Of a DNA stretch of 64,000 nucleotides, positions 49,885-58,608 are shown piece after piece. Below the pieces are notes generated by a model. It did no database searches and was not told where the DNA came from. It saw only the letters and a list, made by a program, of their open reading frames with translations. The stretch is from CmP2 sp052084925 (GTDB taxonomy: Bacteria; Actinomycetota; Actinomycetes; Actinomycetales; Micrococcaceae). The position numbers and the translations under genes were made by a program. The stretch lies in NCBI GenBank assembly GCA_052084925.1, contig JBQDEV010000003.1, positions 124,001 through 188,000 of the forward strand, in the 5' to 3' direction. Numbering within the stretch: the stretch's first letter is position 1; every line of letters starts with the position of its first letter.

Positions 49885-49917
49885 GATTCGTCGCGTCGAG
49901 CAACGGGAGCGGAGCCC

Positions 49918-51690
49918 ATGACCTCACCTCAGACAGCCCGGTCGGACCGGCCAGACCGGTCAGAGCAAACAGGCCTGTCAGCGCTGACAACATCCCACGA
50001 CGTCGGCCCCACCGATGTTCCCCTGATCGAGCAGACCATCGGTCAGAACCTGCGCGATACCGCCGAGAGATGGGGCGACCGGGACGCCCTCGTCGACGTC
50101 GCCGCCGGGCGCACCTGGAGCTACACCGAATTCCGCCGTGACGTGCGCCGACTGGCCACCGGTCTGCTGCGCGCCGGAATCGAGGTGGGGGAGCGCGTCG
50201 GCATCTGGGCGCCGAACCGCTGGGAGTGGACGCTCACCCAATACGCCACCGCCGAGATCGGCGCCATCCTGGTCAACATCAACCCGGCCTACCGGCAGCA
50301 CGAGCTCAACTATGTGCTGGAGCAGGCGGGGATCACCGTCGTCATCGCCGCCGATACCCAGCCCACCGCGGACTATCCGGGCATGCTCGCCCGCGCCGAA
50401 CAGGAACTCGGGACGCTGCAGCGCGTCATCATCATGGGCACCGACTCCTGGTACGACGTTGCCGGAGCTGACGCCGATGCTGACGCTAATGACGCTAATG
50501 ACGCTAATGACTCCGACGAAACCGATATCGACGACGCCGCCCTGGATGCCGTGGCTGCCCGGCTGAGCCCCACCGACCCGATCAACATCCAGTACACCTC
50601 CGGCACCACCGGATTCCCCAAGGGCGCCACCCTGACCCACCGCAACATCCTGAACAACGGGTTCATCGTGGGTGAGATTTGCCGCTATACGGAGATGGAC
50701 CGGATCTGCATCCCGGTGCCGTTCTACCACTGCTTCGGCATGGTGATGGGCAACCTCGCGGCCACCTCGCACGGGGCGGCCATGGTGATCCCAGGGCCGA
50801 GCTTCGATCCGCGCGCGGTGCTGGACGCCGTCGAGCAGCAGCGGTGTACCAGTCTGTACGGGGTGCCCACCATGTTTATCGCGGAGCTGGAGCTGGACGG
50901 GGAGAAAACCGTCGTCGATTATGACCTCTCCAGCCTGCGCACCGGGATCATGGCCGGATCGCCCTGCCCCGCCGAGGTGATGCGCCAGGTCATCGAGACG
51001 ATGCACATGTCGGAGGTGACCATCTGCTACGGGATGACCGAGACCTCCCCGGTGTCCATGCAGACCCGCCCCGACGACGCCTTGGAGCTGCGGGTCGGCA
51101 CGGTGGGGCGAGCCTCCCCGCACGCGGAGATCAAGATCATCGATCCGGCGACCGGTGCCACCCAGCCGGTGGGGGAGACCGGGGAGCTGTGCACCCGCGG
51201 CTACCTGGTGATGGACGGCTACTGGGGTGCTGCGGAGAAGACCGCGGAGGCGATCGACGACGACGGCTGGATGCACACCGGCGATCTGGCCACCATGGAC
51301 GCCCAAGGGTATGTGCGGGTGACCGGGCGCATGAAGGACATGGTGATCCGCGGCGGCGAGAACATCTACCCGCGTGAGATCGAGGAATTCCTCTACACCC
51401 ATCCCGACATCATCGACGCCCAGGCGATCGGGGTGCCCGACGAGAAGTACGGTGAGGAGGTGATGGTGTGGGTGCGGCTGCGTGCCGGTGCCGAACCGCT
51501 CACCGCCCACGCTCTGCACGAGTTCTGCGCCGGGCAACTGGCCCGGTACAAGATCCCGCGCTACGTCAAAATCGTGGAGGAGTTCCCGACGACGGTGACC
51601 GGCAAGGTGCGCAAGGTGCAGATGCGCGACGACGCCGTCGACCTGCTGGCCCGCGGCGACGTCGACGACTACCGCCGAACGTCAACCTGA
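49918..51690 (+). CDS. AMP-binding acyl-CoA synthetase
   Basis: A 590-residue adenylate-forming ligase that activates a fatty or branched acid to acyl-CoA. The AMP-binding motif is YTSGTTGFPKGATLTHRN (about 222-239), with CYGMTETSPVSMQ and DGWMHTGDLATMDAQGYVRVTGR and the catalytic Lys in TTVTGKVRKVQM near the C-terminus. A 20-residue acidic low-complexity loop (about 182-203) is encoded by 9-bp tandem repeats. Its position with tetR and acyl-CoA dehydrogenases resembles mycobacterial fadD35. It probably activates imported branched or medium-chain acids for the same pathway. Confidence 0.92.
   Translation: MTSPQTARSDRPDRSEQTGLSALTTSHDVGPTDVPLIEQTIGQNLRDTAERWGDRDALVDVAAGRTWSYTEFRRDVRRLATGLLRAGIEVGERVGIWAPNRWEWTLTQYATAEIGAILVNINPAYRQHELNYVLEQAGITVVIAADTQPTADYPGMLARAEQELGTLQRVIIMGTDSWYDVAGADADADANDANDANDSDETDIDDAALDAVAARLSPTDPINIQYTSGTTGFPKGATLTHRNILNNGFIVGEICRYTEMDRICIPVPFYHCFGMVMGNLAATSHGAAMVIPGPSFDPRAVLDAVEQQRCTSLYGVPTMFIAELELDGEKTVVDYDLSSLRTGIMAGSPCPAEVMRQVIETMHMSEVTICYGMTETSPVSMQTRPDDALELRVGTVGRASPHAEIKIIDPATGATQPVGETGELCTRGYLVMDGYWGAAEKTAEAIDDDGWMHTGDLATMDAQGYVRVTGRMKDMVIRGGENIYPREIEEFLYTHPDIIDAQAIGVPDEKYGEEVMVWVRLRAGAEPLTAHALHEFCAGQLARYKIPRYVKIVEEFPTTVTGKVRKVQMRDDAVDLLARGDVDDYRRTST
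50482..50508 (+). repeat. 9-bp tandem repeat in the ligase gene
   Basis: Three exact copies of GACGCTAAT, with degenerate copies upstream, encode the Asp/Ala/Asn-rich loop of the acyl-CoA synthetase. Whole-codon unit, so copy changes keep the frame. Confidence 0.9.
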
Positions 51691-51733
51691 CCGGAATGAA
51701 CAGACCGACCGAACATCATCTTGAGGAGATCCG

Positions 51734-52558
51734 GTGAGCACCAGCTATTTCGAGCGCCTGGACGCGCACACCTTCCAGCCCACGCAGCACACCAGTGGCG
51801 CCTGGAACGTGACCGAGCAGCACATCGCCCCGGTGTTGGGCCTGCTCACCCACGCCCTGGAGACCGACCGGGACGCCCGCCGGGCCGAGGCTGGGGCGGG
51901 TGATTCTGGTGCGGGCGACCCGAATGCGCCGACGCTGCCGATCACCCGGATCTGCTTCGACATTCTCGGCACCCTGACTGTCGCAGACCCGATGGAGATC
52001 AGCTGCCGGGTGATCCGTCCGGGGCGCACCATCGAACTGGTGGAGGCGCAGCTGTCCAGCCGGGGCCGGGTGCAGGTGATCGCCCGCGCTTGGTTCCTCG
52101 CCGGCTACGACACCGCAGCCCTGGCCGGCTCCCCCTTCCCGGAGATCACCCCCTTAGAGGATTCCGAACCCTGGGATCCCACCACCGTGTGGCCCGGGGA
52201 CTTCATTGCCGGTCTGGAGATCCGTCGTCGTCACCTCGAGCCCGGGCGCGCGCACTATTGGGCGCGCACCCCGGTGGCCCTGGTGGCCGGGGAACAGGTC
52301 AGCGCCACCGCGAGGTTCGTGGGGCTGACCGATATCGCGAACGGAATGGCGGTGCGGGTGCCGCCCACCGAGGTGGCGTTCCCCAACGTGGACCTGACGG
52401 TGCACCTGGTGCGGGAGCCGGTGGGGGAATGGAATGGCGTGGATCTGTCGGTCACGTTCGGCGCCGGCGGGCACGGGCTCACGCACAGTGTGCTTCACGA
52501 CGTCGAGGGGCCGGTGGGCGCGGTGAGCCAGGCGCTCACCGTACGGCCGCTGGGCTGA
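51734..52558 (+). CDS. Acyl-CoA thioesterase, double hot-dog (TesB-like)
   Basis: A 274-residue thioesterase with two hot-dog repeats: ITRICFDILGTLTVADPMEI and IELVEAQLSSRGRVQVIARAWF in the first, VAFPNVDLTVHLVREP in the second. GTG at 51734 is preceded by GAGGAG. It follows the acyl-CoA ligase by 43 bp and likely releases CoA from stalled or excess acyl-CoAs. The linker carries an Ala/Gly/Asp-rich stretch (AGAGDSGAGDPNAP). Confidence 0.82.
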   Translation: MSTSYFERLDAHTFQPTQHTSGAWNVTEQHIAPVLGLLTHALETDRDARRAEAGAGDSGAGDPNAPTLPITRICFDILGTLTVADPMEISCRVIRPGRTIELVEAQLSSRGRVQVIARAWFLAGYDTAALAGSPFPEITPLEDSEPWDPTTVWPGDFIAGLEIRRRHLEPGRAHYWARTPVALVAGEQVSATARFVGLTDIANGMAVRVPPTEVAFPNVDLTVHLVREPVGEWNGVDLSVTFGAGGHGLTHSVLHDVEGPVGAVSQALTVRPLG

Positions 52559-52613
52559 CCTGTGCTGACTTGTGCTGACGAACAGTGCTCTACTGCTTCC
52601 GTAGAATGAGGGT

Positions 52614-52988
52614 ATGACCGAGACGCTGCCTGCCTGCCCCGAATGCTCCAGCCCGTACACCTACGCGATGGACGCGCTGCTGGTGTGCCCCGAGTGCGCC
52701 CACGAATGGACCGCTGAGAGTTCAGCCGGTGCCGACGGTTCTGCCAGCGCCGATGGTTCCGGAACTGACACCGAGATCCGCGACGCCGTGGGTAACCTCC
52801 TGCACGACGGCGACGCCGTCACCATCACCACCACGATGAAGGTCAAGGGCGCCCAGCAGGCACTCAAAGCGGGTACGAAGGTGCGCAGCATCCGGCTGAT
52901 GCCCGAGAACGGGGACCACAACATCTCCGCCCGCGTGGACGGCTTCGGTCAGATGGAGCTGAAGTCCTCCATCGTCAAGAAAAACTGA
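52614..52988 (+). CDS. PhnA/YjdM-family zinc-ribbon protein
   Basis: A 124-residue small protein: N-terminal zinc ribbon with two CxxC pairs (LPACPECSSPYTY and LLVCPECAHEW), a low-complexity Ser/Gly/Asp linker (39-51), and a conserved C-terminal SH3-like domain (LLHDGDAVTITTTMKVKGA; GFGQMELKSSIVKKN). The E. coli homologue was named after the phosphonate genes but has no proven role there. It stands alone between the thioesterase and the convergent paa genes. Function unknown. Confidence 0.88.
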   Translation: MTETLPACPECSSPYTYAMDALLVCPECAHEWTAESSAGADGSASADGSGTDTEIRDAVGNLLHDGDAVTITTTMKVKGAQQALKAGTKVRSIRLMPENGDHNISARVDGFGQMELKSSIVKKN

Positions 52989-53052
52989 CCGCGAAAACTG
53001 ACGACGACGACTGACAGCGGCGGCGATCGCTTGCTAGCTGATCTGCCGCACG

Positions 53053-53850
53053 CTAGTTCAGCGGGCGCCCGGTGAACTCGGGTTTCCGCTTCTGTTGGAA
53101 CGCGGCGAAGCCCTCCGCATAGTCGTCGGTGCGGCACAATTCACCCTGTAACCGGTTCTCGTGCTCCACCGACTCCCACAGTCCGATCCGCTGATCGCGC
53201 ACTTGGGCCACCAGTTCCCGGGACGCCAGGAAGGCCGCGGTGGCGCCGCGCGCGACCTTCGCCACCGTGGTGCGGGTGAACTCGAGCAGTTCGTCGTCGG
53301 GAATCGCGCGCGAGAACAGTCCCGATCGCACTGCGTCCGCCCCCGACATCAGCTCGGCGGTGTAGATCAGGTCCAGGGTGCGGTGCGCCCCGAGTCGCTC
53401 GGTAAACAGTGCGTGCCCGCCCGAATCCAGGGTGGCACCCAGGTTCGCGAACGGGGAGCCGATCTTCGCGCCCTCGCCCACATAAACGACGTCGGTGGCG
53501 ATCGCCAGGCCGAGTCCGACGCCTAAGCACGCGCCCTGCACGGCGGCGAAGGTGGGCGCCGGGAACTGGGCCATCTGCCGCAGCACCGGGGTCACCTTCT
53601 CCGCCAGATACCCGTAGGCGTCGTCGGTGGCGGGGGTGACGCCCGAGATGTCGCGGCCGGCGCAAAATCCGCGGCCCTCACCGCGCAGCAGCAGCGCCCG
53701 AACCTCTCCGCGCTCGGCGGCCCCGGAAGCCTCGGTGTAGGCGTCCGAGAGCTCGGCCAGGGCTGCTTCGTCCAGCGAGTTCATCTTCTGGGGTGCGTTG
53801 AGCACGACCTCCGCGTATCCGGCGTCGTCGTGCAGCGTCAGCTCGATCAT
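53053..53850 (-). CDS. paaG: Enoyl-CoA hydratase/isomerase, probable PaaG
   Basis: A 265-residue crotonase with oxyanion segments RALLLRGEGRGFCAGRDIS and QGACLGVGLGLAIATDVVY. Located at the end of the paaABCDE operon, it is best explained as 2-(1,2-epoxy-1,2-dihydrophenyl)acetyl-CoA isomerase, which forms the seven-membered oxepin ring; the DISG loop and the acidic residue in ANLGATLDSGG fit. A general enoyl-CoA hydratase (PaaF-like) is the alternative. The ATG at 53850 lies 68 bp after the paaE stop. Confidence 0.78.
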   Translation of the reverse strand: MIELTLHDDAGYAEVVLNAPQKMNSLDEAALAELSDAYTEASGAAERGEVRALLLRGEGRGFCAGRDISGVTPATDDAYGYLAEKVTPVLRQMAQFPAPTFAAVQGACLGVGLGLAIATDVVYVGEGAKIGSPFANLGATLDSGGHALFTERLGAHRTLDLIYTAELMSGADAVRSGLFSRAIPDDELLEFTRTTVAKVARGATAAFLASRELVAQVRDQRIGLWESVEHENRLQGELCRTDDYAEGFAAFQQKRKPEFTGRPLN

Positions 53851-53918
53851 GAGTGCTCCTGGTGTTCCGGTCGTGTTCCGGTGGGGATTCAGTGCGGACG
53901 TCGAGAAAAAGTTCCAGC

Positions 53919-55073
53919 TCAGGCGTCGAAATCGACGACGAGGGTGCTTGAGGTGGGCCGTGTCTGGCAGGTGAGCACGTAGCCGTTGTCGACCTCGTCC
54001 TTCTCCAGCGCGTAGTTCTCCTCCATCTCGAACTCCCCGGAGACCACCTTGGCCCGGCAGGTACCGCACACCCCGCCCGCACAGGCGAAGGGGGTGTCCG
54101 GGCGCACGCGCAGGGCGGCGTTGAGCACCGTCTCCCCAGCGGAGGCGGGTGATTCGATGCGGGAGGACTGTCCGTCGAGGTTGAACTCGATCGTCACGTT
54201 CTCCCCGCCCGGGTCTGCGACGACAGCTCGGCCCTGATGCCCGGCCGGACGATCGGGCTTGCCGGTGGTGAACAGCTCGAACCGGATCTTTTCGGCCGGG
54301 ACCCCGCGCGCGGCCAGGGTGTCGCGGCACATCTGCACCAGCTCGAAGGGACCGCACAAAAACCACTCGTCGGTGGAGCCCACGGGGATGATCTGGTCGA
54401 GCAGCTCGTTGAGCTTCTCCTCGTCGATCCGCCCCGACATCAGCGGCGCGATCCGCTGCTCGCGCGAGAGCACATGGTGGATCGCCAGCCGTGCCGGGAA
54501 CTTGTCCTTCAGATCTCCCAGTTCTTCGGCGAACATCACATCCATGGCGGAGCGGTTGGCGTACACCAAATCGAACGACGACGACGCCGAGGCCCCTAGC
54601 ACTGCCTTCGCGATCGCCATGATCGGGGTGATCCCGGACCCGGCCGCAAACGCCACCAGGTGGGTGTTCGGGTTCTTCGCGACTTCCGCCTCGGCCAGCT
54701 CCTCGGCATCATTCATCGAGGTGATCTGCATCTTTGAGGTGAACGCGCCCTGCGGGTTCATCACCTCCAGGGTGTCCCCGGCCGCCAGCTCCTCATTGGC
54801 CCAGGTGGAGAACAGCCCGCCCAGGTCCTTCTTGATAGCCACGCGGATCTCCCCGGGCACCGGCTCCGTGCAGATCGAGTACGAGCGGCGTACCTCGTGC
54901 CCGTCGAGGGTGGCCCGCAACGCCACATACTGGCCGGGCAGGTAGTCGTAGTCGTCCTGCAGTTCCTCCGGAATAGCGAAGGTGACCTCCACCGAGTCGG
55001 CGGTGAGCTTGCGCACCTCGGCGACCTTCAGCGCGTTGAAGGAGGCCCGGCGCTTGGTGAGTGTCTCAGTCAT
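53919..55073 (-). CDS. paaE: Phenylacetyl-CoA epoxidase reductase subunit PaaE
   Basis: A 384-residue reductase with an FAD domain (LPGQYVALRATLDGHEVRRSYS), an NAD(P)H domain (FAAGSGITPIMAIAK; WFLCGPFELVQM) and a C-terminal plant-type 2Fe-2S ferredoxin domain (FACAGGVCGTCRAKVV, with the last Cys in VLTCQTRP). It transfers electrons from NADPH to the PaaA di-iron centre. It follows paaD by 10 bp. Confidence 0.95.
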   Translation of the reverse strand: MTETLTKRRASFNALKVAEVRKLTADSVEVTFAIPEELQDDYDYLPGQYVALRATLDGHEVRRSYSICTEPVPGEIRVAIKKDLGGLFSTWANEELAAGDTLEVMNPQGAFTSKMQITSMNDAEELAEAEVAKNPNTHLVAFAAGSGITPIMAIAKAVLGASASSSFDLVYANRSAMDVMFAEELGDLKDKFPARLAIHHVLSREQRIAPLMSGRIDEEKLNELLDQIIPVGSTDEWFLCGPFELVQMCRDTLAARGVPAEKIRFELFTTGKPDRPAGHQGRAVVADPGGENVTIEFNLDGQSSRIESPASAGETVLNAALRVRPDTPFACAGGVCGTCRAKVVSGEFEMEENYALEKDEVDNGYVLTCQTRPTSSTLVVDFDA

Positions 55074-55083
55074 GATGGTCCCC

Positions 55084-55605
55084 TCAGTGAATCTTGAAGT
55101 AGTCGAACGGCTCCAGGCAGTCCCGGCAGCTGTACAGGGCCTTGCAGGCGGTGGAGCCGAACCGGGTCAGCTCCTGGGTGTTCAGCGAATGGCAGCGCGG
55201 GCACTTCACGCTCAACCCCATCCGCACCGGCCCCTGACGGACCGCAGCCTGGCCCGAGGGCGGAGCGATCCCGTACTCCTGGAGACGGCGCCGGCCCTCC
55301 TCGGTGATCCAGTCGGTGGTCCACGCCGGCTGCAGCACCAGCTCCACCCGGGCGTCCGCGTAGCCGTCCGCGCGCAGGGCGTGGCCGACGTCCTCGGTGA
55401 TGGTGCCCATGGCGGGGCAGCCGGAATAGGTGGGGGTGATGACGACGACGGCGGTCCCGTCGGCCTCCACGCGGGCAGCGCGCAGGATCCCGAGGTCCGC
55501 GATCGACAGCACGGGGATCTCCGGATCCGGTACCCGGGCGGCGACATCCCACACGCGGGCGGCGTCGGTCTCGACGGGGCGCAGATCATGGGTTGCGGTG
55601 GTCAT
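55084..55605 (-). CDS. paaD: Phenylacetate degradation protein PaaD (MIP18 family/zinc-ribbon)
   Basis: A 173-residue protein with an N-terminal MIP18/SufT-like domain (VPDPEIPVLSIADLGILR, YSGCPAMGTITEDV) and a C-terminal Cys-rich zinc or FeS ribbon (CPRCHSLNTQ, STACKALYSCRDC). It is needed for epoxidase function, probably in metal-centre maturation. It lies between paaC and paaE. Confidence 0.95.
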   Translation of the reverse strand: MTTATHDLRPVETDAARVWDVAARVPDPEIPVLSIADLGILRAARVEADGTAVVVITPTYSGCPAMGTITEDVGHALRADGYADARVELVLQPAWTTDWITEEGRRRLQEYGIAPPSGQAAVRQGPVRMGLSVKCPRCHSLNTQELTRFGSTACKALYSCRDCLEPFDYFKIH

Positions 55606-55638
55606 CGTTCTCCCCTCAATGGTGCTGGTTTCTGGTGA

Positions 55639-56472
55639 TTACCAGGTGGCGCCAGGGTGCTGGCGGGCCAGCACCTGCATCTCGGTCAGAATGTGGCCGC
55701 GGTGCTCGCTGAATTCTCCGGAGCGGTCTCCACCCCAGGCGCCGGGCAGATCCGGGATCTCCAGTTCCGCTTCCGCGAGTAGCTCGGCGATCCGCCGGTC
55801 GAAGTCTTCCCGCAGGCTCGACGGCAGCACCGCGATGCCGCGTTCGGCCAGGTCGCGGGTGAGGTCGTCGTCGTGAAACAGCTCATCCACATAGGGCCAC
55901 AGGTAGTAGAGCCCGTTCTGCATGCGCTCGTGCGATTCCTCAGTGCCGATCCCCAAACGCAGCACCCACTGGGCGGCGTGATCCTGGTGGTACTGGATCT
56001 CCTTGAGCGCCTTGTCCGCGATGGCCGACAGCGTGGCGTCCTTCGAATCCACCAGACGGCGGTAGAGCTCGTGCTGGTAGTAGGAGAAGATCAGCTGCCG
56101 GGCAATGGTCTGCCCGAAGTCGCCGTTCTCCTGCTCCACGAGGCGGCAGGAACGGAACTCCTCCTCATCGCGGAAGTAGGCCAGCTCGTCCTCGGTCTTG
56201 CCCCAGGCGGTGCCGGCGTAGGTCAGCAGGAACCGGGCGTGGCCGAGCTGGTCCAACGCAATGTTGGACAGCGCGATATCTTCCTCCAGCTCCGGGGCGC
56301 GGGCAATCCACCAGCCCAGGCGCTGAGCGAGCATCAGGGCGTCGTCGCCCAGGTAGAGCGCGTAGGTGGCGACGTCGGGTTCCGCGGTGGCGCCCGAGGC
56401 GGCGATCTCCTCGGCGCTAATCGCGGAGCCAGCCGAGATCTTGGTGGCGGAGTCGTGGGATGCGAAGCTCAC
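55639..56472 (-). CDS. paaC: Phenylacetyl-CoA epoxidase subunit PaaC
   Basis: A 277-residue ferritin-like structural partner of PaaA: YALYLGDDALMLAQRLGWW, EDIALSNIALDQLGHARFLL, KEIQYHQDHAAQWVLRLGIG. The di-iron ligands are incomplete, as expected for the non-catalytic subunit. It starts at GTG 56472, overlapping the paaB stop (GTGA). The first about 30 residues are a Ser/Ala-rich extension. Confidence 0.93.
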   Translation of the reverse strand: MSFASHDSATKISAGSAISAEEIAASGATAEPDVATYALYLGDDALMLAQRLGWWIARAPELEEDIALSNIALDQLGHARFLLTYAGTAWGKTEDELAYFRDEEEFRSCRLVEQENGDFGQTIARQLIFSYYQHELYRRLVDSKDATLSAIADKALKEIQYHQDHAAQWVLRLGIGTEESHERMQNGLYYLWPYVDELFHDDDLTRDLAERGIAVLPSSLREDFDRRIAELLAEAELEIPDLPGAWGGDRSGEFSEHRGHILTEMQVLARQHPGATW

Positions 56473-56801
56473 AGGTGCTTCACCCCTTCGGATTTCGTGT
56501 AGTAGGTGGCATGGCGGTAGGCCTTGCCCTGGGCGGACTCGAAGTAGCCGCCCTTGGAATCCGGGTCGGAGGAGGCGATGACGGCGGAGGGCACGACCCA
56601 CACCGAGGTGCCCTCGTTGCGGCGGGTGTAGAGATCGCGGGCGTTGCGCAGCGCCATGGTGGCGTCCGGGGCGTGCAGCGAGCCGGCGTGCACGTGGGAG
56701 AGTCCGCGCGAGGAACGCACGAACACCTCCCACAGCGGCCACTCGGTGGTGGTGCCGGTGCTGGTATTGGTTCCCTCGGTGCTGGTGATGTCAGCGGCCA
56801 T
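56469..56801 (-). CDS. paaB: Phenylacetyl-CoA epoxidase subunit PaaB
   Basis: A 110-residue small subunit: WPLWEVFVRSSRGLSHVHAG, SLHAPDATMALRNARDLYTR, and the C-terminal AYRHATYYTKSEGVKHL. It bridges PaaAC heterodimers. It follows paaA by 2 bp and overlaps paaC by 4 bp. Confidence 0.95.
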   Translation of the reverse strand: MAADITSTEGTNTSTGTTTEWPLWEVFVRSSRGLSHVHAGSLHAPDATMALRNARDLYTRRNEGTSVWVVPSAVIASSDPDSKGGYFESAQGKAYRHATYYTKSEGVKHL

Positions 56802-56803
56802 GA

Positions 56804-57823
56804 TCAGGCTCCGATCAGTTCTCGGTCGGTGCGCTCGGACTGCGCCTCAGCGGCGGAGCGCTCGGCCATCTTCGCAGCGTAGGCGACAGCCGCCCCGCGG
56901 ACCCAGGCCCCCTCGGCATGGGCCTGACGACGACGCTGCATGCGCTGCACGTTGCAGGGGCCAGCACCGGAGAGCACCGTCTTGAACTCGTTCCAGTCCA
57001 GGGCGCCGTAATCGTAGTGGCCGCGCTCCTCGTTCCACTTCAGCTCCGGGTCGGGCAGGGTGAGTCCCAGGGCCTCGGCCTGCGGGACCATCATGTCCAC
57101 GAAGCGCTGGCGCAGCTCGTCGTTGGAGAAGCGCTTGATGTTCCACTCCATCGACTGCTGGGAGTGCGGGGAGTCGCCGTCCGGAGGTCCGAACATCTGC
57201 AGCGCCGGGCCGTAGAACCGGTTCACGGCCTCCTGGGCCATCTGCTTCTGTGCGGGGGTGCCGTGGGAGAGTTCGTAGAGGATCTCCCAGCCCTGGCGCT
57301 GGTGGAACGACTCTTCCTTGCAGATCCGGACCATCGCGCGCCCGTAGGGTCCGTAGGAGGCGCGGCACAGCGGCACCTGGTTGCAGATCGCGGCGCCGTC
57401 GACGAGCCAGCCGATTGCCCCCATGTCCGCCCAGGTCCGGGCCGGGTAGTTGAAGATCGAGGAGTACTTGGCCCGGCCCTCCAGCAGCTGCTGGTTGAGC
57501 TCGTGGCGGGAGGTGCCCAGCGTCTCGGCGGCCGAGTAGAGGTAGAGCCCGTGACCGGCCTCGTCCTGCACCTTCGCCATCAGGATGGACTTGCGCTTCA
57601 GGGACGGGGCGCGGCTGATCCAGTTGGCCTCGGGCTGCATGCCGATGATCTCGGAGTGGGCGTGCTGCGAGACCTGTCGGGTGAGGGTCTTGCGGTAGGC
57701 GGCCGGCATCCAGTCGCGGGGCTCGATGCGGGAGTCCTCGGCGATGATGCGGTCGAAATGGTCCTGACCGGCGCGCTCCTGTTCTGAAAGCGCGGGCGCG
57801 GCGACCTGGTCTGGTGCGGTCAT
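56804..57823 (-). CDS. paaA: Phenylacetyl-CoA epoxidase catalytic subunit PaaA
   Basis: A 339-residue di-iron monooxygenase that epoxidises the ring of phenylacetyl-CoA. Iron ligands are seen as KVQDEAGHGLYLYSAAE (ExxH) and RICKEESFHQRQGWEILY (ExxH). The ATG at 57823 is chosen because GAGGTG lies at the right distance; the GTG at 57832 would sit inside that ribosome-binding site. First gene of the paa operon, with PaaR-type operators upstream. Confidence 0.95.
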   Translation of the reverse strand: MTAPDQVAAPALSEQERAGQDHFDRIIAEDSRIEPRDWMPAAYRKTLTRQVSQHAHSEIIGMQPEANWISRAPSLKRKSILMAKVQDEAGHGLYLYSAAETLGTSRHELNQQLLEGRAKYSSIFNYPARTWADMGAIGWLVDGAAICNQVPLCRASYGPYGRAMVRICKEESFHQRQGWEILYELSHGTPAQKQMAQEAVNRFYGPALQMFGPPDGDSPHSQQSMEWNIKRFSNDELRQRFVDMMVPQAEALGLTLPDPELKWNEERGHYDYGALDWNEFKTVLSGAGPCNVQRMQRRRQAHAEGAWVRGAAVAYAAKMAERSAAEAQSERTDRELIGA

Positions 57824-57861
57824 GGTGCTCACCTCAATGATGACGACGGGCGATCGGATTT

Positions 57862-57875
57862 ACCGACCGTTCGTT
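57862..57875. promoter_or_regulatory. PaaR-like (TetR) operator near paaA
   Basis: ACCGACCGTTCGTT fits the ACCG-NN-CG-NN-CGGT core known for actinobacterial PaaR. It is 39 bp from the paaA start. Confidence 0.6.
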
Positions 57876-57959
57876 CAGGATATGGCGGTGCTGTGAGCCT
57901 CGTCAAGTTCGACAGCGCCGTGGCTGTGACTTGACCCACAGCCGAAAGTGCGATTACCT

Positions 57960-57973
57960 AATGATCGTTCGGT
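57960..57973. promoter_or_regulatory. PaaR-like (TetR) operator near paaI
   Basis: AATGATCGTTCGGT followed by AAATCC; its reverse complement shares GGATTTACCGA with the paaA site. It lies 33 bp before the paaI start, so one regulator can control both divergent units. Confidence 0.6.
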
Positions 57974-58005
57974 AAATCCGTCCGACTCGCACCCGGAGGT
58001 GTCTT

Positions 58006-58500
58006 ATGACCGACGCAGCCCTGAATGCTGTGCACCCAGAACTGCCCGCGGGCGTTGACCCAGACACGGTGGTTCGCGGCTCCTTTGGGGCCCACGATCA
58101 CCCCACACTCGGCGTCGATGCTGCCGCGGAATGGCTCGGCTACGAGGTCTCCGAGTACGGCGACGGCTACGCCAGGGCGCACATGGTGCTGCGCGGCGAG
58201 ATGCTGAACGGATTCAAGATCGCCCACGGCGGAATGATCTTCGCCTTCGGTGACACCTGCTTCGCCTGGTCATGCAACGACCCGCGCGGCGACGGCTCCA
58301 CCATTACCGTCGCCTCCGGCGTGGACATCAATTTCGTCTCCTCACCCGTGGAGGGCACCCGGCTGACAGCCGTCGGGGTTCGACGTTCCATCACCGGCCG
58401 TTCCGGGCTCTACGACATCACGATCACCGACGACGCCGGTGCCCTGGTGGCCGAGTTCCGCGGCCGGTCCCGCACCATTCCGAACAAGCGCCGGCCCTGA
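58006..58500 (+). CDS. paaI: Hydroxyphenylacetyl-CoA thioesterase PaaI
   Basis: A 164-residue hot-dog thioesterase (EMLNGFKIAHGGMIFAFGDT with the catalytic HGG-Asp pattern; VASGVDINFVSSP). It rescues CoA from dead-end paa intermediates. GGAGG precedes ATG 58006. It is divergent from paaA and shares the intergenic operators. Confidence 0.93.
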   Translation: MTDAALNAVHPELPAGVDPDTVVRGSFGAHDHPTLGVDAAAEWLGYEVSEYGDGYARAHMVLRGEMLNGFKIAHGGMIFAFGDTCFAWSCNDPRGDGSTITVASGVDINFVSSPVEGTRLTAVGVRRSITGRSGLYDITITDDAGALVAEFRGRSRTIPNKRRP

Positions 58501-58608
58501 CGCCCGACCGCGGTCGTGCGCCGTCGTGGTTCTTACTCGCCTCGGCTCACCTCCGACGGAGTTCCGTCTCGCACTGACTTTCCGCACTGACTTTAAGGAC
58601 CCCCTGTC

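Noticed and set aside
49978..51537. Long minus-strand open frame opposite the acyl-CoA synthetase
   Set aside because: Composition typical of antisense frames; the synthetase has all core motifs.
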